From: Candidatus Brachythrix odensensis
GTDB taxonomy: Bacteria; Chloroflexota; Anaerolineae; J036; Brachytrichaceae
Assembly (NCBI GenBank): GCA_016714465.1
Contig: JADKDT010000001.1
Span: 248,001 to 312,000 of the forward strand
Direction: 5' to 3'
Length of the DNA stretch: 64,000 bases
In this document: piece by piece, positions 50,754-59,246 of the stretch
How positions within the stretch are numbered: position 1 is the stretch's first letter
Layout of the letters: every line of letters begins with the position of its first letter
Notes under the pieces: model-generated
The model's input: the letters and a program-made list of their open reading frames with translations, nothing else
Database searches by the model: none
What the model was told of the DNA's origin: nothing
Program-made: the position numbers and the translations under genes

Positions 50754-50784
50754 CACAATCCCTGCGCGAAGCGCAGGGATTGTG
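50754..50784. repeat. Capped palindrome CACAATCCCTGCGC-GAA, with conserved right flank
   Basis: Perfect 14-bp arms and a GCGCGAAGCGC tip. The 30 bases to its right (TTCGCCGGATGTTACGGGAT..) recur after the damaged copy at 61220. It lies between convergent genes, with its right flank touching the stop at 50812. Confidence 0.85.
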
Positions 50785-50811
50785 GTTTCGCCGGATGTTA
50801 CGGGATAGCTA

Positions 50812-52302
50812 CTAGCGGACGCACAGGAATTTCTCGTTGTAGCCGACGATCTGTCCGGCATTGTTGTTGATGAACAATTCGATCTTGAAACCGCCAAAGC
50901 CAAACTCGTTTGCGTTTAGCTGATAGATGTAGTTCTCTGAGCCATTTGATCCGTTCACTGGCACGTCTCGCTGTCCCTGGCTCCCACTCGGACCGCACTG
51001 CTGGGAGCTGGGTTCGATCTTGAGCCGAATGCCAGATACGCCAAAGATGTTCCACTTCAAGGTCAGATCTTTGTTCTCGCCCTTGGTCAGGTTGACGATC
51101 GGCGGCAATCCAGCCACAAACTCCAGGTCCTGCTTGGCGCAGAAGTTATAGTCCGGTCTATTGCTCTTGACGGCCATCCAGTACGGCGAGCTTGAGTTGC
51201 ACACTTCCGTGCCCCCACCGCCGCCGCCACCACTGCTGCCACATGTGCCGGCCGGCAGCCCGCCATCCACGTTGATCCCAATGGCATCCTCCTGGGTTGC
51301 GCCGGCGTTGTTGGTGATCTTGAGCCGGACCGTCCGCGAGGTGCTGATGCAGTCAATGACAACCGACATGGTGCCGGCTGCCGCCTTAAAGCCATTCCCA
51401 TCGCCCTTGTCGAGAAACGCCTCGCGAATGTTCTGCACATTCCAACTGGCCACGATGGAGCCGTTGTTGCCGACCGCGACCCGGTCGACCGTCAAGTTCC
51501 CGGCCGTACGGCCGACAACCGGCACCGCGGTCGGGGGTGGTGGTGGTGATGTTGCCGTGGGCGGCGGGGGCGGCGGCGCGGTGGGCAGCGGCGGTGCCGC
51601 CGCCACAGCGGTCTTGTTGGCCGCGTCGTTGGCTTGCACCAGCTCGCCGAAGATCCAGCCCACCCCGGTTTTGAACGTGATCTGATACCACTTGCCGTCG
51701 TCACTCCGGCCCCGCACGGGGGCTTTGTCGTCCTTGCTCAACTGGCCAAGCGCGCGATAGGCGGTGTTCGGCCCTTCCCGAATATTCGCAAAGTCGTTGG
51801 TGACGACGAGGCTCGGCGCCTCGGGCGTCGCGGTGGGCGCGGGTTGGCCGCTGCCCGCCGCTGTTGCCGCTGGAACTGCTGGAACTGCGGTGGGTGGAAC
51901 GGCCGCCGTCGCGGTGGGCAATGCGCCCTGGGCGGTCAGTACCACCAGATCCGACTGCCCGATAACCTTGTTATCGGGGTTGTAGGCCTTGACCTGGATG
52001 CTGTGCGTGCCGGGCTGCAGGGGCGTCCACGGCACCTGGGCGTTGAACTCCGGCACCCCCTTTTTGGGATCCTGAGTCGCCACCTGGGCGTACGGCTGAT
52101 TGGTGATGACCACCTCGATCATGCTGATGTTGTCGCCCTTGGCCGTCCACTGGATATTAATCCCTTGTCCAACGCGCACGCTGGCGTTGTTGGCGGGCGA
52201 GACGATCTTGATTTCCGCTGGCTTTTGGGCGCCAAGCGAGCAGCCGCTCAGGATCAGTGATGCGGCGATCAAGCTTCCCAGCATGTGTTGTCGCGTCTTC
52301 AT
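50812..52302 (-). CDS. SH3b-domain lipoprotein with Ig-like and Pro/Thr linkers
   Basis: A 496-residue lipoprotein: AAGGAG before the ATG at 52302, lipobox LILSGCSLG (Cys about 21). An Ig/FN3-like domain with IKIVSPANNASVRVGQG follows. An SH3_3-type domain lies at about 165-225 (FANIREGPNTAYRALGQLSK; KWYQITFKTGVGWIFGELVQ) after an Ala/Pro/Thr linker; SH3b domains often bind peptidoglycan. The C-terminal half has two repeats of a Cys-containing beta domain starting NLTVDRVAVGNNGSIVASWN and KQDLEFVAGLPPIVN, separated by a Gly-rich tract. Likely a cell-wall-associated protein of unknown role. Confidence 0.82.
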   Translation of the reverse strand: MKTRQHMLGSLIAASLILSGCSLGAQKPAEIKIVSPANNASVRVGQGINIQWTAKGDNISMIEVVITNQPYAQVATQDPKKGVPEFNAQVPWTPLQPGTHSIQVKAYNPDNKVIGQSDLVVLTAQGALPTATAAVPPTAVPAVPAATAAGSGQPAPTATPEAPSLVVTNDFANIREGPNTAYRALGQLSKDDKAPVRGRSDDGKWYQITFKTGVGWIFGELVQANDAANKTAVAAAPPLPTAPPPPPPTATSPPPPPTAVPVVGRTAGNLTVDRVAVGNNGSIVASWNVQNIREAFLDKGDGNGFKAAAGTMSVVIDCISTSRTVRLKITNNAGATQEDAIGINVDGGLPAGTCGSSGGGGGGGTEVCNSSSPYWMAVKSNRPDYNFCAKQDLEFVAGLPPIVNLTKGENKDLTLKWNIFGVSGIRLKIEPSSQQCGPSGSQGQRDVPVNGSNGSENYIYQLNANEFGFGGFKIELFINNNAGQIVGYNEKFLCVR

Positions 52303-52353
52303 GCGTGCACTCCTTGTTTCGTGAATCGGCCAATCCCACGGGTTGGGACATAA

Positions 52354-54210
52354 CTAGAACAGATGCCAATCCAAGAATCGCTCAATTCTACGCAGACCGT
52401 CCAGGGCATTCGCCGTGCGCGCGAAACCATGGCCTTCCTCCGGGTAGGTCTTGAACTCAAACGTCTTGCCCAAGCGCTTGAGCGCCTCCACCAGTTGGAG
52501 GGATTCGCCGAGCGCAACCCGCTGATCGCGCTCGCCATGGAGGACCAGGACCGGGGCCCTAAAGTGCTCCGCATAGTTGAGAGGCGAGCGCTCCTCCAGC
52601 CGGTTTCCCGTCAACGCAGGATGGCCCATCTGCCACTCCATATCCAGCCGCCCGGCATGATCGCCGCGCGCCCATGACGTTTTCAGATGACTGTCGCCAT
52701 ACAACGCCACCGCGCAGCGCAGACGAAACTTGGGATCCTTGCCAAGCGCAAGCAGGGTGAGGTAGCCGCCGTAGCTCTGCCCCCACATCGCCAGCCGGCC
52801 CGCATCGACCCGCCCCAGGCCGACCAGGGTGTCGGCGGCGGCCAGGCAATCCTCAAGATCGCCCCGGCCCCAATCTCCCAGATTGCCTTCCTTCAACAAC
52901 CGCCCGTAACCGGTGCTGCCCCGGAAGTTCGGGCAGATAATGGCATAGCCGCGCGCAACGAAATACTGCCTGACTGGATCCCAGGCCAGGTCATACTGGG
53001 CGTTTGGGCCGCCGTGGGGATAGATGATGCCCGGATACCCGCGCCGATCGCGCGGCGGCGCGGCCGGCTCGTAGACAAAGGCGGGGATGCGCCAGCCGTC
53101 GGCGCCGATGTATTCGATGTGGCGGGGCGTGACAAACGGGAAACTCTTGAGGGCGGCCGCGGCCGTGTCGGTCAACGCCCGCATCTCAGGGCTGTCGGTT
53201 GCGCAGAGGAATAGTGCGGGCGGCGTCCGCGGGCTGTCATAGGCGACCACAAAGCGATCGCCCAGGCCGAGCCAGCGCGGCGCGGTGTAGTTGCCGGGCG
53301 GAAGCGGAAGGCGCTGGATGGCGCCAGTCTCGACGGTCACGACATACAACGGATCGTTGCCGCGCTCGCTGCCGACCAGGATCAGGCGGGTCCCGTCGGG
53401 CGACCAGTGATAGTCCTCGATATCCTGCTGCAGGCGGGTGATCTGGCGCAGACCCGAACCGTCCGGGGCCATCATCCAGATCTCGTCGAAGCCGCTTCGG
53501 TCGCATTGCAGGGCGATCCGCCCGCCGTCGGGCGAGAAAGCGGGGTTCCAGTATTGCGAGCCATCCCCGGTCGTCAAGCGGACCGGCGCGCCGCCTGCCG
53601 GCGTGATCGCATAGATGTCGCTGTGGCGCTGATCGGTTGGTGACGCGCAATACAGGATCCGCGCGCCATCCGGGGACCAGATCGGGCCCGAGCATTCGTC
53701 TGAATCGTGGGTCAGCCCGCGCACCCACCCCCCCTCAAACGCGACGATGGCGATCTGGGCGGCGGCGTCCTGCTCGGTGGTGAAGGCCACCCAGCGCCCA
53801 TCCGGCGAGACGACCGGCTCGTAGGCGTCATAACGCAACTCGGTCAGGGCGCGGGGCTCGCCGCCAGCCGCGGCGACGACATACAGGTGACTGACGTCAT
53901 CGGCGTCATACGCGCCGTAGATCAGCCACTCGCCATCGGGGGTCCAGGTGGGCGGTTCGTCACTCCACCAGTTGACAAAGGTGCGCTGAATGCTCAGGCG
54001 CTGCGGGAACGGCGAGACGCGCGGGTCGATCAGGTGCAATTCGCTGTAGCCGCCCCGGTCGAGATAGAACGCAACCCGGCCATTTCCGTTGGGCGAGACG
54101 GCGTGGTTGTGCGGGCGCTCCCAGCCGTCCACGATGAGCTCCGGCCACAGCCCCTCCGGCATCATCGCGTTGGGCAGGGGCAGCGACTGCGGGCCGTAAT
54201 GATCTTCCAT
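52354..54210 (-). CDS. S9-family serine peptidase (acylaminoacyl-peptidase/DPP-like)
   Basis: A 618-residue peptidase with an N-terminal beta-propeller built on repeats such as PTWTPDGEWLIYGAYDADD, PVVSPDGRWVAFTTEQDAA, IWSPDGARILYCASPTD, and a C-terminal alpha/beta hydrolase. Catalytic residues: Ser in AMWGQSYGGYLTLLALG, Asp in VLVLHGERDQRVALGE, His in YPEEGHGFARTANALD. It would remove short N-terminal peptides or acylated residues from oligopeptides. No signal peptide, so cytosolic. The start at 54210 (MEDHYGPQSL) is preferred over the earlier open codon because the upstream region is a palindrome and TACAAT lies 8 bases before the ATG. It is divergent from the adenylate-forming gene. Confidence 0.9.
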   Translation of the reverse strand: MEDHYGPQSLPLPNAMMPEGLWPELIVDGWERPHNHAVSPNGNGRVAFYLDRGGYSELHLIDPRVSPFPQRLSIQRTFVNWWSDEPPTWTPDGEWLIYGAYDADDVSHLYVVAAAGGEPRALTELRYDAYEPVVSPDGRWVAFTTEQDAAAQIAIVAFEGGWVRGLTHDSDECSGPIWSPDGARILYCASPTDQRHSDIYAITPAGGAPVRLTTGDGSQYWNPAFSPDGGRIALQCDRSGFDEIWMMAPDGSGLRQITRLQQDIEDYHWSPDGTRLILVGSERGNDPLYVVTVETGAIQRLPLPPGNYTAPRWLGLGDRFVVAYDSPRTPPALFLCATDSPEMRALTDTAAAALKSFPFVTPRHIEYIGADGWRIPAFVYEPAAPPRDRRGYPGIIYPHGGPNAQYDLAWDPVRQYFVARGYAIICPNFRGSTGYGRLLKEGNLGDWGRGDLEDCLAAADTLVGLGRVDAGRLAMWGQSYGGYLTLLALGKDPKFRLRCAVALYGDSHLKTSWARGDHAGRLDMEWQMGHPALTGNRLEERSPLNYAEHFRAPVLVLHGERDQRVALGESLQLVEALKRLGKTFEFKTYPEEGHGFARTANALDGLRRIERFLDWHLF

Positions 54211-54216
54211 AAAGTC

Positions 54217-54279
54217 GGATTGTACGGTTGGGACCGGGGTTGGCGCGAAGCGCCAACCCCGGTCCCAACCGTACAATCC
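54217..54279. promoter_or_regulatory. 30-bp-arm palindrome filling a divergent promoter region
   Basis: Perfect arms GGATTGTACGGTTGGGACCG.. and complement with a GCGCGAAGCGC tip. The outer end of each arm holds TACAAT: at 54272-54277 (plus), 6 bases before the ATG at 54284; and at 54219-54224 (minus), 8 bases before the ATG at 54210. The whole 73-base divergent gap is the palindrome plus a few bases each side. A shared symmetric promoter/regulatory hairpin is inferred. Confidence 0.75.
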
Positions 54280-54283
54280 ACCC

Positions 54284-55642
54284 ATGCCCACCTGGGACCC
54301 TTCCCTGAGCGACGCCGAGCGCTACCCGTTGATGACGGATGCGGCCCGCACTTTTCTGAACGGCCTGCGCGAACACCCGCAGGCGCCGGTCTTCAATCAC
54401 GTCTGCGGCGATAGGCTCGACGCGCCGGCGGTGGCCCGCATCCGGGCCTGGGAGGCCGGCCTCAGCGCCGAACCCGCGGCCTGGGGCCCGGGCGAGATTC
54501 CGGACTGGCTGGCCGGGTTCGCCGCCCATTGCCTCGCCCAGGTGCCGTTTTATCGCCGCTACGGCGACCGCCCGGGCGGCCGGCCCGCCGCATTCTTTGA
54601 TCTTCCGTTGTGCGACCGGGGCGACTTGAGCGGGGCGACCTGGGCGTTTGTGCCCGACGACGCGCCGCTCGACCAGATCATCCTGTATTCGACCTCGGGC
54701 ACGACCGGCCACCCGCTGGACCTGCCCTGGACGCCCGAGGGCGCGAGCATGTATCTGCCCTTGCTGCGCCGCGCGGCCCGCCTGCACGGGGCCGACCTCA
54801 CGGGCGGGCCGGGGCGGACCGCCATCGCGCTGGTCTGTTTCCAGAAGCGAACCTTTACCCTGGCCCAGCTTTCGTTTTTTCTGGATGGGGCGGGGCATGT
54901 CAAGATCAATCTGGATCCCGACGCCTGGCGCGATCCGGCAGACCGGGCCGCCTATCTCAACGCGCTCGACCCTGAGATCTACACCGGCGACCCCATCTCG
55001 TTCGAGGCCCTGGCGGCGCTGCCCGTGCGCACCCGCCCGCGGGCGCTGATCTCGAGCTCGATGGCGCTTCTGCCCGGCCTCAAGGCCGTCCTTGCAGCGC
55101 GCTTTGGCTGCCCGGTCATCGACGTGTATTCGACCAACGAGACCGGCCCGATCGCGGCGGGCGCGCCCGATGGCGCGGGGCATGCGCTGTTGCAGAACCG
55201 CCTGTATGTCGAGATTCTGGATGCCGATGGCATGCCTTGTCCGCCCGGGGCGCGCGGCGAGATCGTGGTGAGCGGCGGGTTCAATCCGATGCTGCCCCTG
55301 CTGCGCTATCGGACCGGCGACACGGCCACCTTGGATTTCGGGCCGGATGGGCGCAGCCCGCGCCTGATCGGGCTGGAGGGCCGCGCGCCGGTGGTGTTCG
55401 CCGATGCGTTTGGCAGGCCGATCAACAACATCGAGGTCAGCCAGGCCGTCCGCCCTTTCGCTCTGTCGCAGTGGACGCTGCGCCAGCACGCCGACAGGTC
55501 GCTCACGCTGCGCTATCGGGGCGAGGGCGTGGACGAGGCGGCTTTGCGCCGCGCGCTGGAGGATGTGTTTGGGTCGTTGGCCGTGCTGCGGATCGAGCGG
55601 GCCAGTTTGCTGGAGAAGGTCAGGCAATACACGCGGGAATGA
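54284..55642 (+). CDS. Phenylacetate-CoA ligase-like adenylate-forming enzyme
   Basis: A 452-residue AMP-binding enzyme. The core motif IILYSTSGTTGHPLDLPWTP is the P-loop of adenylate-forming enzymes, and later blocks fit PaaK-like proteins: IDVYSTNETGPIAAGAPDGA, MPCPPGARGEIVVSGGFNP, LLRYRTGDTATLDFGPDGR, IEVSQAVRPFALSQWTLRQH. The first residues include NGLREHPQAPVFNHVCGDRL. The enzyme would activate a carboxylic acid as an acyl-AMP (and CoA ester); the acid is not predictable. It starts at the ATG at 54284 with a TACAAT 6 bases before it, suggesting a leaderless message. It ends 15 bases before the XRE gene stop (convergent). Confidence 0.85.
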   Translation: MPTWDPSLSDAERYPLMTDAARTFLNGLREHPQAPVFNHVCGDRLDAPAVARIRAWEAGLSAEPAAWGPGEIPDWLAGFAAHCLAQVPFYRRYGDRPGGRPAAFFDLPLCDRGDLSGATWAFVPDDAPLDQIILYSTSGTTGHPLDLPWTPEGASMYLPLLRRAARLHGADLTGGPGRTAIALVCFQKRTFTLAQLSFFLDGAGHVKINLDPDAWRDPADRAAYLNALDPEIYTGDPISFEALAALPVRTRPRALISSSMALLPGLKAVLAARFGCPVIDVYSTNETGPIAAGAPDGAGHALLQNRLYVEILDADGMPCPPGARGEIVVSGGFNPMLPLLRYRTGDTATLDFGPDGRSPRLIGLEGRAPVVFADAFGRPINNIEVSQAVRPFALSQWTLRQHADRSLTLRYRGEGVDEAALRRALEDVFGSLAVLRIERASLLEKVRQYTRE

Positions 55643-55657
55643 TCGACAATCCCCGCC

Positions 55658-56191
55658 TCAACACCACTCGCGCGCGCACTGGGAGACGTCGATGCTTGGA
55701 CTGGCGACGGGTTTTGCGCCCGGCTGACTCGCTTCGCCCCATCCTGCGCCATGCGCGCCGAGGAGCGTCAGGACAGCCCGCATCCGGCCGGACCTCGTCT
55801 TGTGCGAGCCCTCGGCATCGCCATGCAGGGTGCGGAGCGTTTCAACGAGGAGCTGGGCAGCCCGGGCTTGTTTCTTGGGATCCTCGATCCCCGACAATAG
55901 CCCGTCGATCTGGCGGAGTGTCCTGACGCGCCCAAACACGGGCGTCCGGCTCTCCGACGCGGCAATCACATCGGCCGTGGGATGTTGCATCTGTTCCAGG
56001 CTGAGGCCGAACAAGGCGGCGACCTTGGTCATCGTCACTGGCCCCAGGTCGGTTGGGGTGGGCTTCCTGAGCCAGTTGTAGAGCGTGGCCGACACCACCC
56101 CGATCTCGGCAGCCACCTGCTTTGTCGTCATTTCGTGCTTGGCGAGCAGTCTGCGAAACGCTCGCCGGGCTGCGTCCTGGTTGTTTGCCAT
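55658..56191 (-). CDS. XRE-family HTH regulator, 177 residues
   Basis: The N-terminal helix-turn-helix is ARRAFRRLLAKHEMTTKQVA then GVVSATLYNWLRKPTPTDLG. Helical residues follow (PVFGRVRTLRQIDGLLSGIE, KKQARAAQLLVETLRTLHGD). The C-terminus is polar and ends near a convergent gene. The start ATG at 56191 (MANNQDAARR) is supported by TATAAT 10 bases upstream; the longer frame (MEKGASII..) would place the -10 box inside the gene. The target and ligand are unknown. A palindrome separates it from the divergent gene at 56381. Confidence 0.78.
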   Translation of the reverse strand: MANNQDAARRAFRRLLAKHEMTTKQVAAEIGVVSATLYNWLRKPTPTDLGPVTMTKVAALFGLSLEQMQHPTADVIAASESRTPVFGRVRTLRQIDGLLSGIEDPKKQARAAQLLVETLRTLHGDAEGSHKTRSGRMRAVLTLLGAHGAGWGEASQPGAKPVASPSIDVSQCAREWC

Positions 56192-56201
56192 GTCTTGCTG
56201 G

Positions 56202-56207
56202 ATTATA
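56202..56207 (-). promoter_or_regulatory. -10 hexamer TATAAT of the XRE gene
   Basis: Minus strand TATAAT, 10 bases before the ATG at 56191; the clearest of the leaderless-type boxes. Confidence 0.6.
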
Positions 56208-56249
56208 GAAGCACCCTTCTCCACTTCAGGAGAGTTCTACGCAAACCAC

Positions 56250-56307
56250 TTCCGAAACCGACACCCCCGGCCCGGCGTGCGCCGGGCCGGGGGTGTCGCT
56301 TTTGGAA
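56250..56307. repeat. Palindrome with ACCCCCGGCCC arm and GGCGTGCGCC core
   Basis: TTCCGAAACCGACACCCCCG.. pairs with its complement except two positions in the outer arm (G/A and C/G changes). The central GCGTGCGC replaces the usual GCGTACGC. It lies in the divergent gap between the XRE regulator and the 56381 gene. Confidence 0.82.
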
Positions 56308-56380
56308 ATACACCTGAAGGCAACTGTCAGACAACTGTCAGCTTCGTTTGGGCCGTGCGCAGTTACGCTCGTTCGCAGCG

Positions 56381-57181
56381 ATGACCCGCCCGCGATATCG
56401 CCCAACCTACACCCCGTCTGAGACGAACCGTTCGCTGACGCGCCGGCTCACGCCTCTGGCGTGGATCTGCCTCGTCCTGCTCGGGCTGATGATCGCCGGG
56501 GTGCTCAGCCTGTTTGCCCAGCAGCCCGGGGCGTATGTTCGGGCGCAGGCGGGCAGTGCCGGGCCGATTGCGGCTGAGCAGGGGCCTGCCCAGATCGCGC
56601 CCGCGCCGACCCTCGTCCCGGCAATAGGGCCCGATCCAACGAATGAAGGCGACGTCGTGCGAGCCACAGCTGCCGCGCCGGCGGCGGCCTCGCTCGAGGC
56701 GCCCTGGGCGGGCGCCATGCGCCGGCTGGCCGATGGCCAGATTGCCGCGCCGGCTGCGGCGTCGCAGGCCGCCCGCGAGGCGGTCCGGCAGGCGCTCGAG
56801 CGCGAGCTGGCCCTTGGCCGCAGCGGTGTGAGCGGCGCCGATGCCGTGGCCGGCCGCGCAGCGTTATTGCAGGCCACCCGCATCGGGAGCTATCTTGCGG
56901 CGGGTGAGCTGGCGCTCCGCGATGCCGCTCCGGGGCCGGCCTGGCAGGCGCTCAGCCAGGGTGTCATCGAGCGCATCAGCATCTACGCGTTCAGCCTCGA
57001 TGGGCTCGAGTGCGAGGCGCTTGTCGATCTGCGTGATGCGCGGGTCACGCTCTTCGATGGGCGGGGCATCCCCGCCGGCCAGGAACCGCGCCAGGACGGG
57101 CTATGGCGCTATCGCCTGCGCTACGACCTCGCGGCCGGGCGCTGGAAGCTGGCCGATCTGATCGAGTATGCGCCAGGCTAG
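56381..57181 (+). CDS. Hypothetical single-pass membrane protein with extracytoplasmic domain
   Basis: 266 residues. The basic N-terminus (MTRPRYRPTYTPSETNRSLT) precedes one helix (LAWICLVLLGLMIAGVLSLF), then an Ala/Pro-rich outside region and a C-terminal folded segment that may be a ketosteroid-isomerase or NTF2-like domain: VIERISIYAFSLDGLECEAL, RVTLFDGRGIPAGQEPRQDG, LWRYRLRYDLAAGRWKLADL. The start at 56381 (ATGACCCG) is used; a -10-like TACGCT lies 11 bases before. It ends close to the convergent channel gene. Function unknown. Confidence 0.7.
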   Translation: MTRPRYRPTYTPSETNRSLTRRLTPLAWICLVLLGLMIAGVLSLFAQQPGAYVRAQAGSAGPIAAEQGPAQIAPAPTLVPAIGPDPTNEGDVVRATAAAPAAASLEAPWAGAMRRLADGQIAAPAAASQAAREAVRQALERELALGRSGVSGADAVAGRAALLQATRIGSYLAAGELALRDAAPGPAWQALSQGVIERISIYAFSLDGLECEALVDLRDARVTLFDGRGIPAGQEPRQDGLWRYRLRYDLAAGRWKLADLIEYAPG

Positions 57182-57186
57182 AACCT

Positions 57187-57226
57187 GCCCTGAAGCGCGA
57201 TCCCCCGCGAAGCGGGGCTTCAGGGC
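57187..57226. repeat. Palindrome with GCGAAGC tip between convergent genes
   Basis: GCCCTGAAG..CCCCGC-GAA-GCGGGGCTTCAGGGC with seven extra bases (CGCGATC) in the left arm. It overlaps the inferred end of the first channel paralog. Confidence 0.75.
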
Positions 57227-59128
57227 GATCCTCGGCGAGGACCACGATCTTGTCGCGGTCGGTGAAGGTGACGAACTCCGGACTTGCGCGGGTTGATGAC
57301 CACCCCGTTCGCGCGCGGCATCCTCGGCATGGGCAAGCGCGCGATACCCGATCGCGACCTCGTTGCGGCGCCGGGCCGCCTCGGTCACGGTGTAGAAGTT
57401 TACCGGCGCGCCGGGCGTGACATAGTCGCCGGCCGGCTTGAGATAGACCTCGCTGCCCACGGACGTGAAGAGCATGCGGAAGACGACGCCCAACTCGCGG
57501 TTTTCCGAGAGTTGGGCGATCATCAGGCTGGTCAGTTTGTCGCTGACGACGAAGTCGTCGGCCCGGGTCACTTCGGCCAGGTCCCGATCGCGCACGTCGA
57601 GCATCTCGGTGGTGATGCTGATGGTGGTGTTGGTCTTCTCCGCGATGTCGCGCAGGTGCAGGAGTGTGATGAGGGCGCGCGCATCGGCGCGCTGGGCGCT
57701 CACGTCGTCGGCGCACAGCAGAATGATGTGCCGGTAGGATGCGATCTCCATCGCGTCCAGCGCGCGCCTGTCGGTCGTGTCGGCCACGGCGCAGGTCGCG
57801 GTGGTGTGGGTCAGGTTGGCGCACTGCCGGGCGATGGCATCCGCGGCGCCGGGGTCTTCCGCCACGACATGAACGATCGAGTTGGGCGCTGAATACGTGT
57901 CCAGCTCGTTGATGAGTTGCGGGCCGCGCTTGTTCCAGCCCAGAATCAGGCTGCGCTCGGGCAGCCGCGCGCGGGCGGCGGCGACCCGGATCGCGGCCTC
58001 ATCACTGGCCGGCGGCGCTTCGCCCAGGCGAATCAGGCTGTCATCTTCCGCAATCAGCAGTACTCTGTCCCCCGATTCGATGAGCGACTCCGGCGGCGGA
58101 TTGAGCTGGAATGCGCCGTTGGCGCGCCGGACGCCGCACAACGTGGAAGTATCGTACATTCGGGCCGCCTCGCCAAAGGCCCTGCCCGTGAGCGCGGGCT
58201 CTGCGCTGAAATAGAACTCGTTGCCCTTGAAGTCGAGCAGCTCGGTGATGACGACGCTCAGGCCGGATTGCAGGCAGGTCTGGGCGGCAATCCGGGCGAT
58301 GACGTCGCCAAGCAGGACGAACTCGACGTCCTCGCGCCCGACCATCCGGGCGACCTGCAGATTGCGCTCATCCCTGATCTCGGCCACGATGTGGAGCCGC
58401 GGCCCGCCCGCGTTGTCGCGCACGCGCCGGGTCAGCGCCAGAATGGTCTTGATGACCTCGGCGTCCGGGTCTTCTGTATCAGGACCGAGGACGATGATGG
58501 ATTTGGCCGCCATCGGCCGGCCGATCAGGATGTCGGTGGGGTCGATCGGGTCACCGGTTCGGCAGATCACCTTCATCTTGCCGGTGTTCGGGACGCGATC
58601 GCGGATGGCGTCCTCCATCTCCACCTTGTCACGGGCCGCGACAATCACGACCCGCGGCTGGCGCGCGCTTTCGTTGGCGATGGCCAGTTCGCTGACGATG
58701 GTGAAAATCTTGGGCGACCAGCCCAGGATCAGGGTATGCCCCTCTTCCACGACCAGCGAGCGGCCCTTGCGCATCTCGCCCAGGCGGTCTTCGAGTCCGG
58801 AAGACAGGATGCCGATCAGCGAGGCCACGATGAAGACGCCGCCGAGGGTGTCGACGAGCATGATCAGGCGAAACTTCCAGCCTGTGTCGGCCCCAAACGT
58901 GCCAGCGTCGAGGGTGCGGACCATCGCCAGCCAGAATGCCTCGACGAATTCAACGGGCTCTTTGGCGTCGCCAGGCGATATGCCTGAGATCACCATCAGG
59001 GTGGCCACGACCAGGACCAGGGCGAGCGTGAGAACAAGCAGCAGGCCGATCAGCGCGATCGGACCGCGGCCCATGACGTTATCGAAGGCATAGCGGAAGC
59101 GCTGGGCGGGGGTTGGGGTTTGCGACAT
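57220..59128 (-). CDS. CASTOR/POLLUX-type cation channel homolog, paralog 1; C-terminal indels
   Basis: Two-helix ion channel with a cytoplasmic RCK-like sensor. From the ATG at 59128: helix 1 (about 23-49), pore loop and filter region EAFWLAMVRTLDAGTFGADTGW (63-84), helix 2 (87-112), GEMRKGRSLVVEEGHTLILGWS (117-138), a first NAD-binding-like domain, and a second starting SLILGWNKRGPQLINELDTY. EMRKGRS..HTLILGW is the linking motif of plant CASTOR/POLLUX proteins. The C-terminus is damaged at about 57308 and 57278; repair gives VVINPRKS..EFVTFTDRDKIVVLAED, matching paralogs ending IVVLAEN. The exact stop is uncertain; TGA at 57222-57220 needs one more indel. A -10-like TAGAAT lies 8 bases before the ATG. 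Confidence 0.82.
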
Positions 59129-59136
59129 AGGCCGTG

Positions 59137-59142
59137 ATTCTA
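59137..59142 (-). promoter_or_regulatory. -10-like hexamer of channel paralog 1
   Basis: TAGAAT on the minus strand, 8 bases before the ATG at 59128. Confidence 0.5.
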
Positions 59143-59177
59143 TTGGCTGTTTCACCTGGAATCCCAAACAGAACCAA

Positions 59178-59226
59178 TTTCCGAGACGATATCCCCCGGC
59201 GAAGCCGGGGGATATCGTCTCGGAAA
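59178..59226. repeat. Capped palindrome, perfect 23-bp arms, GGCGAAGCC cap, between channel paralogs
   Basis: TTTCCGAGACGATATCCCCC and complement with a GAA tip; outer ACAGAACC/GGTTCTGT extends the pairing from 59168 to 59239. The outer arm matches that at 30091, which has the GTAC core instead. Confidence 0.9.
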
Positions 59227-59246
59227 ACAGGTTCTGTCAGGAGTTC

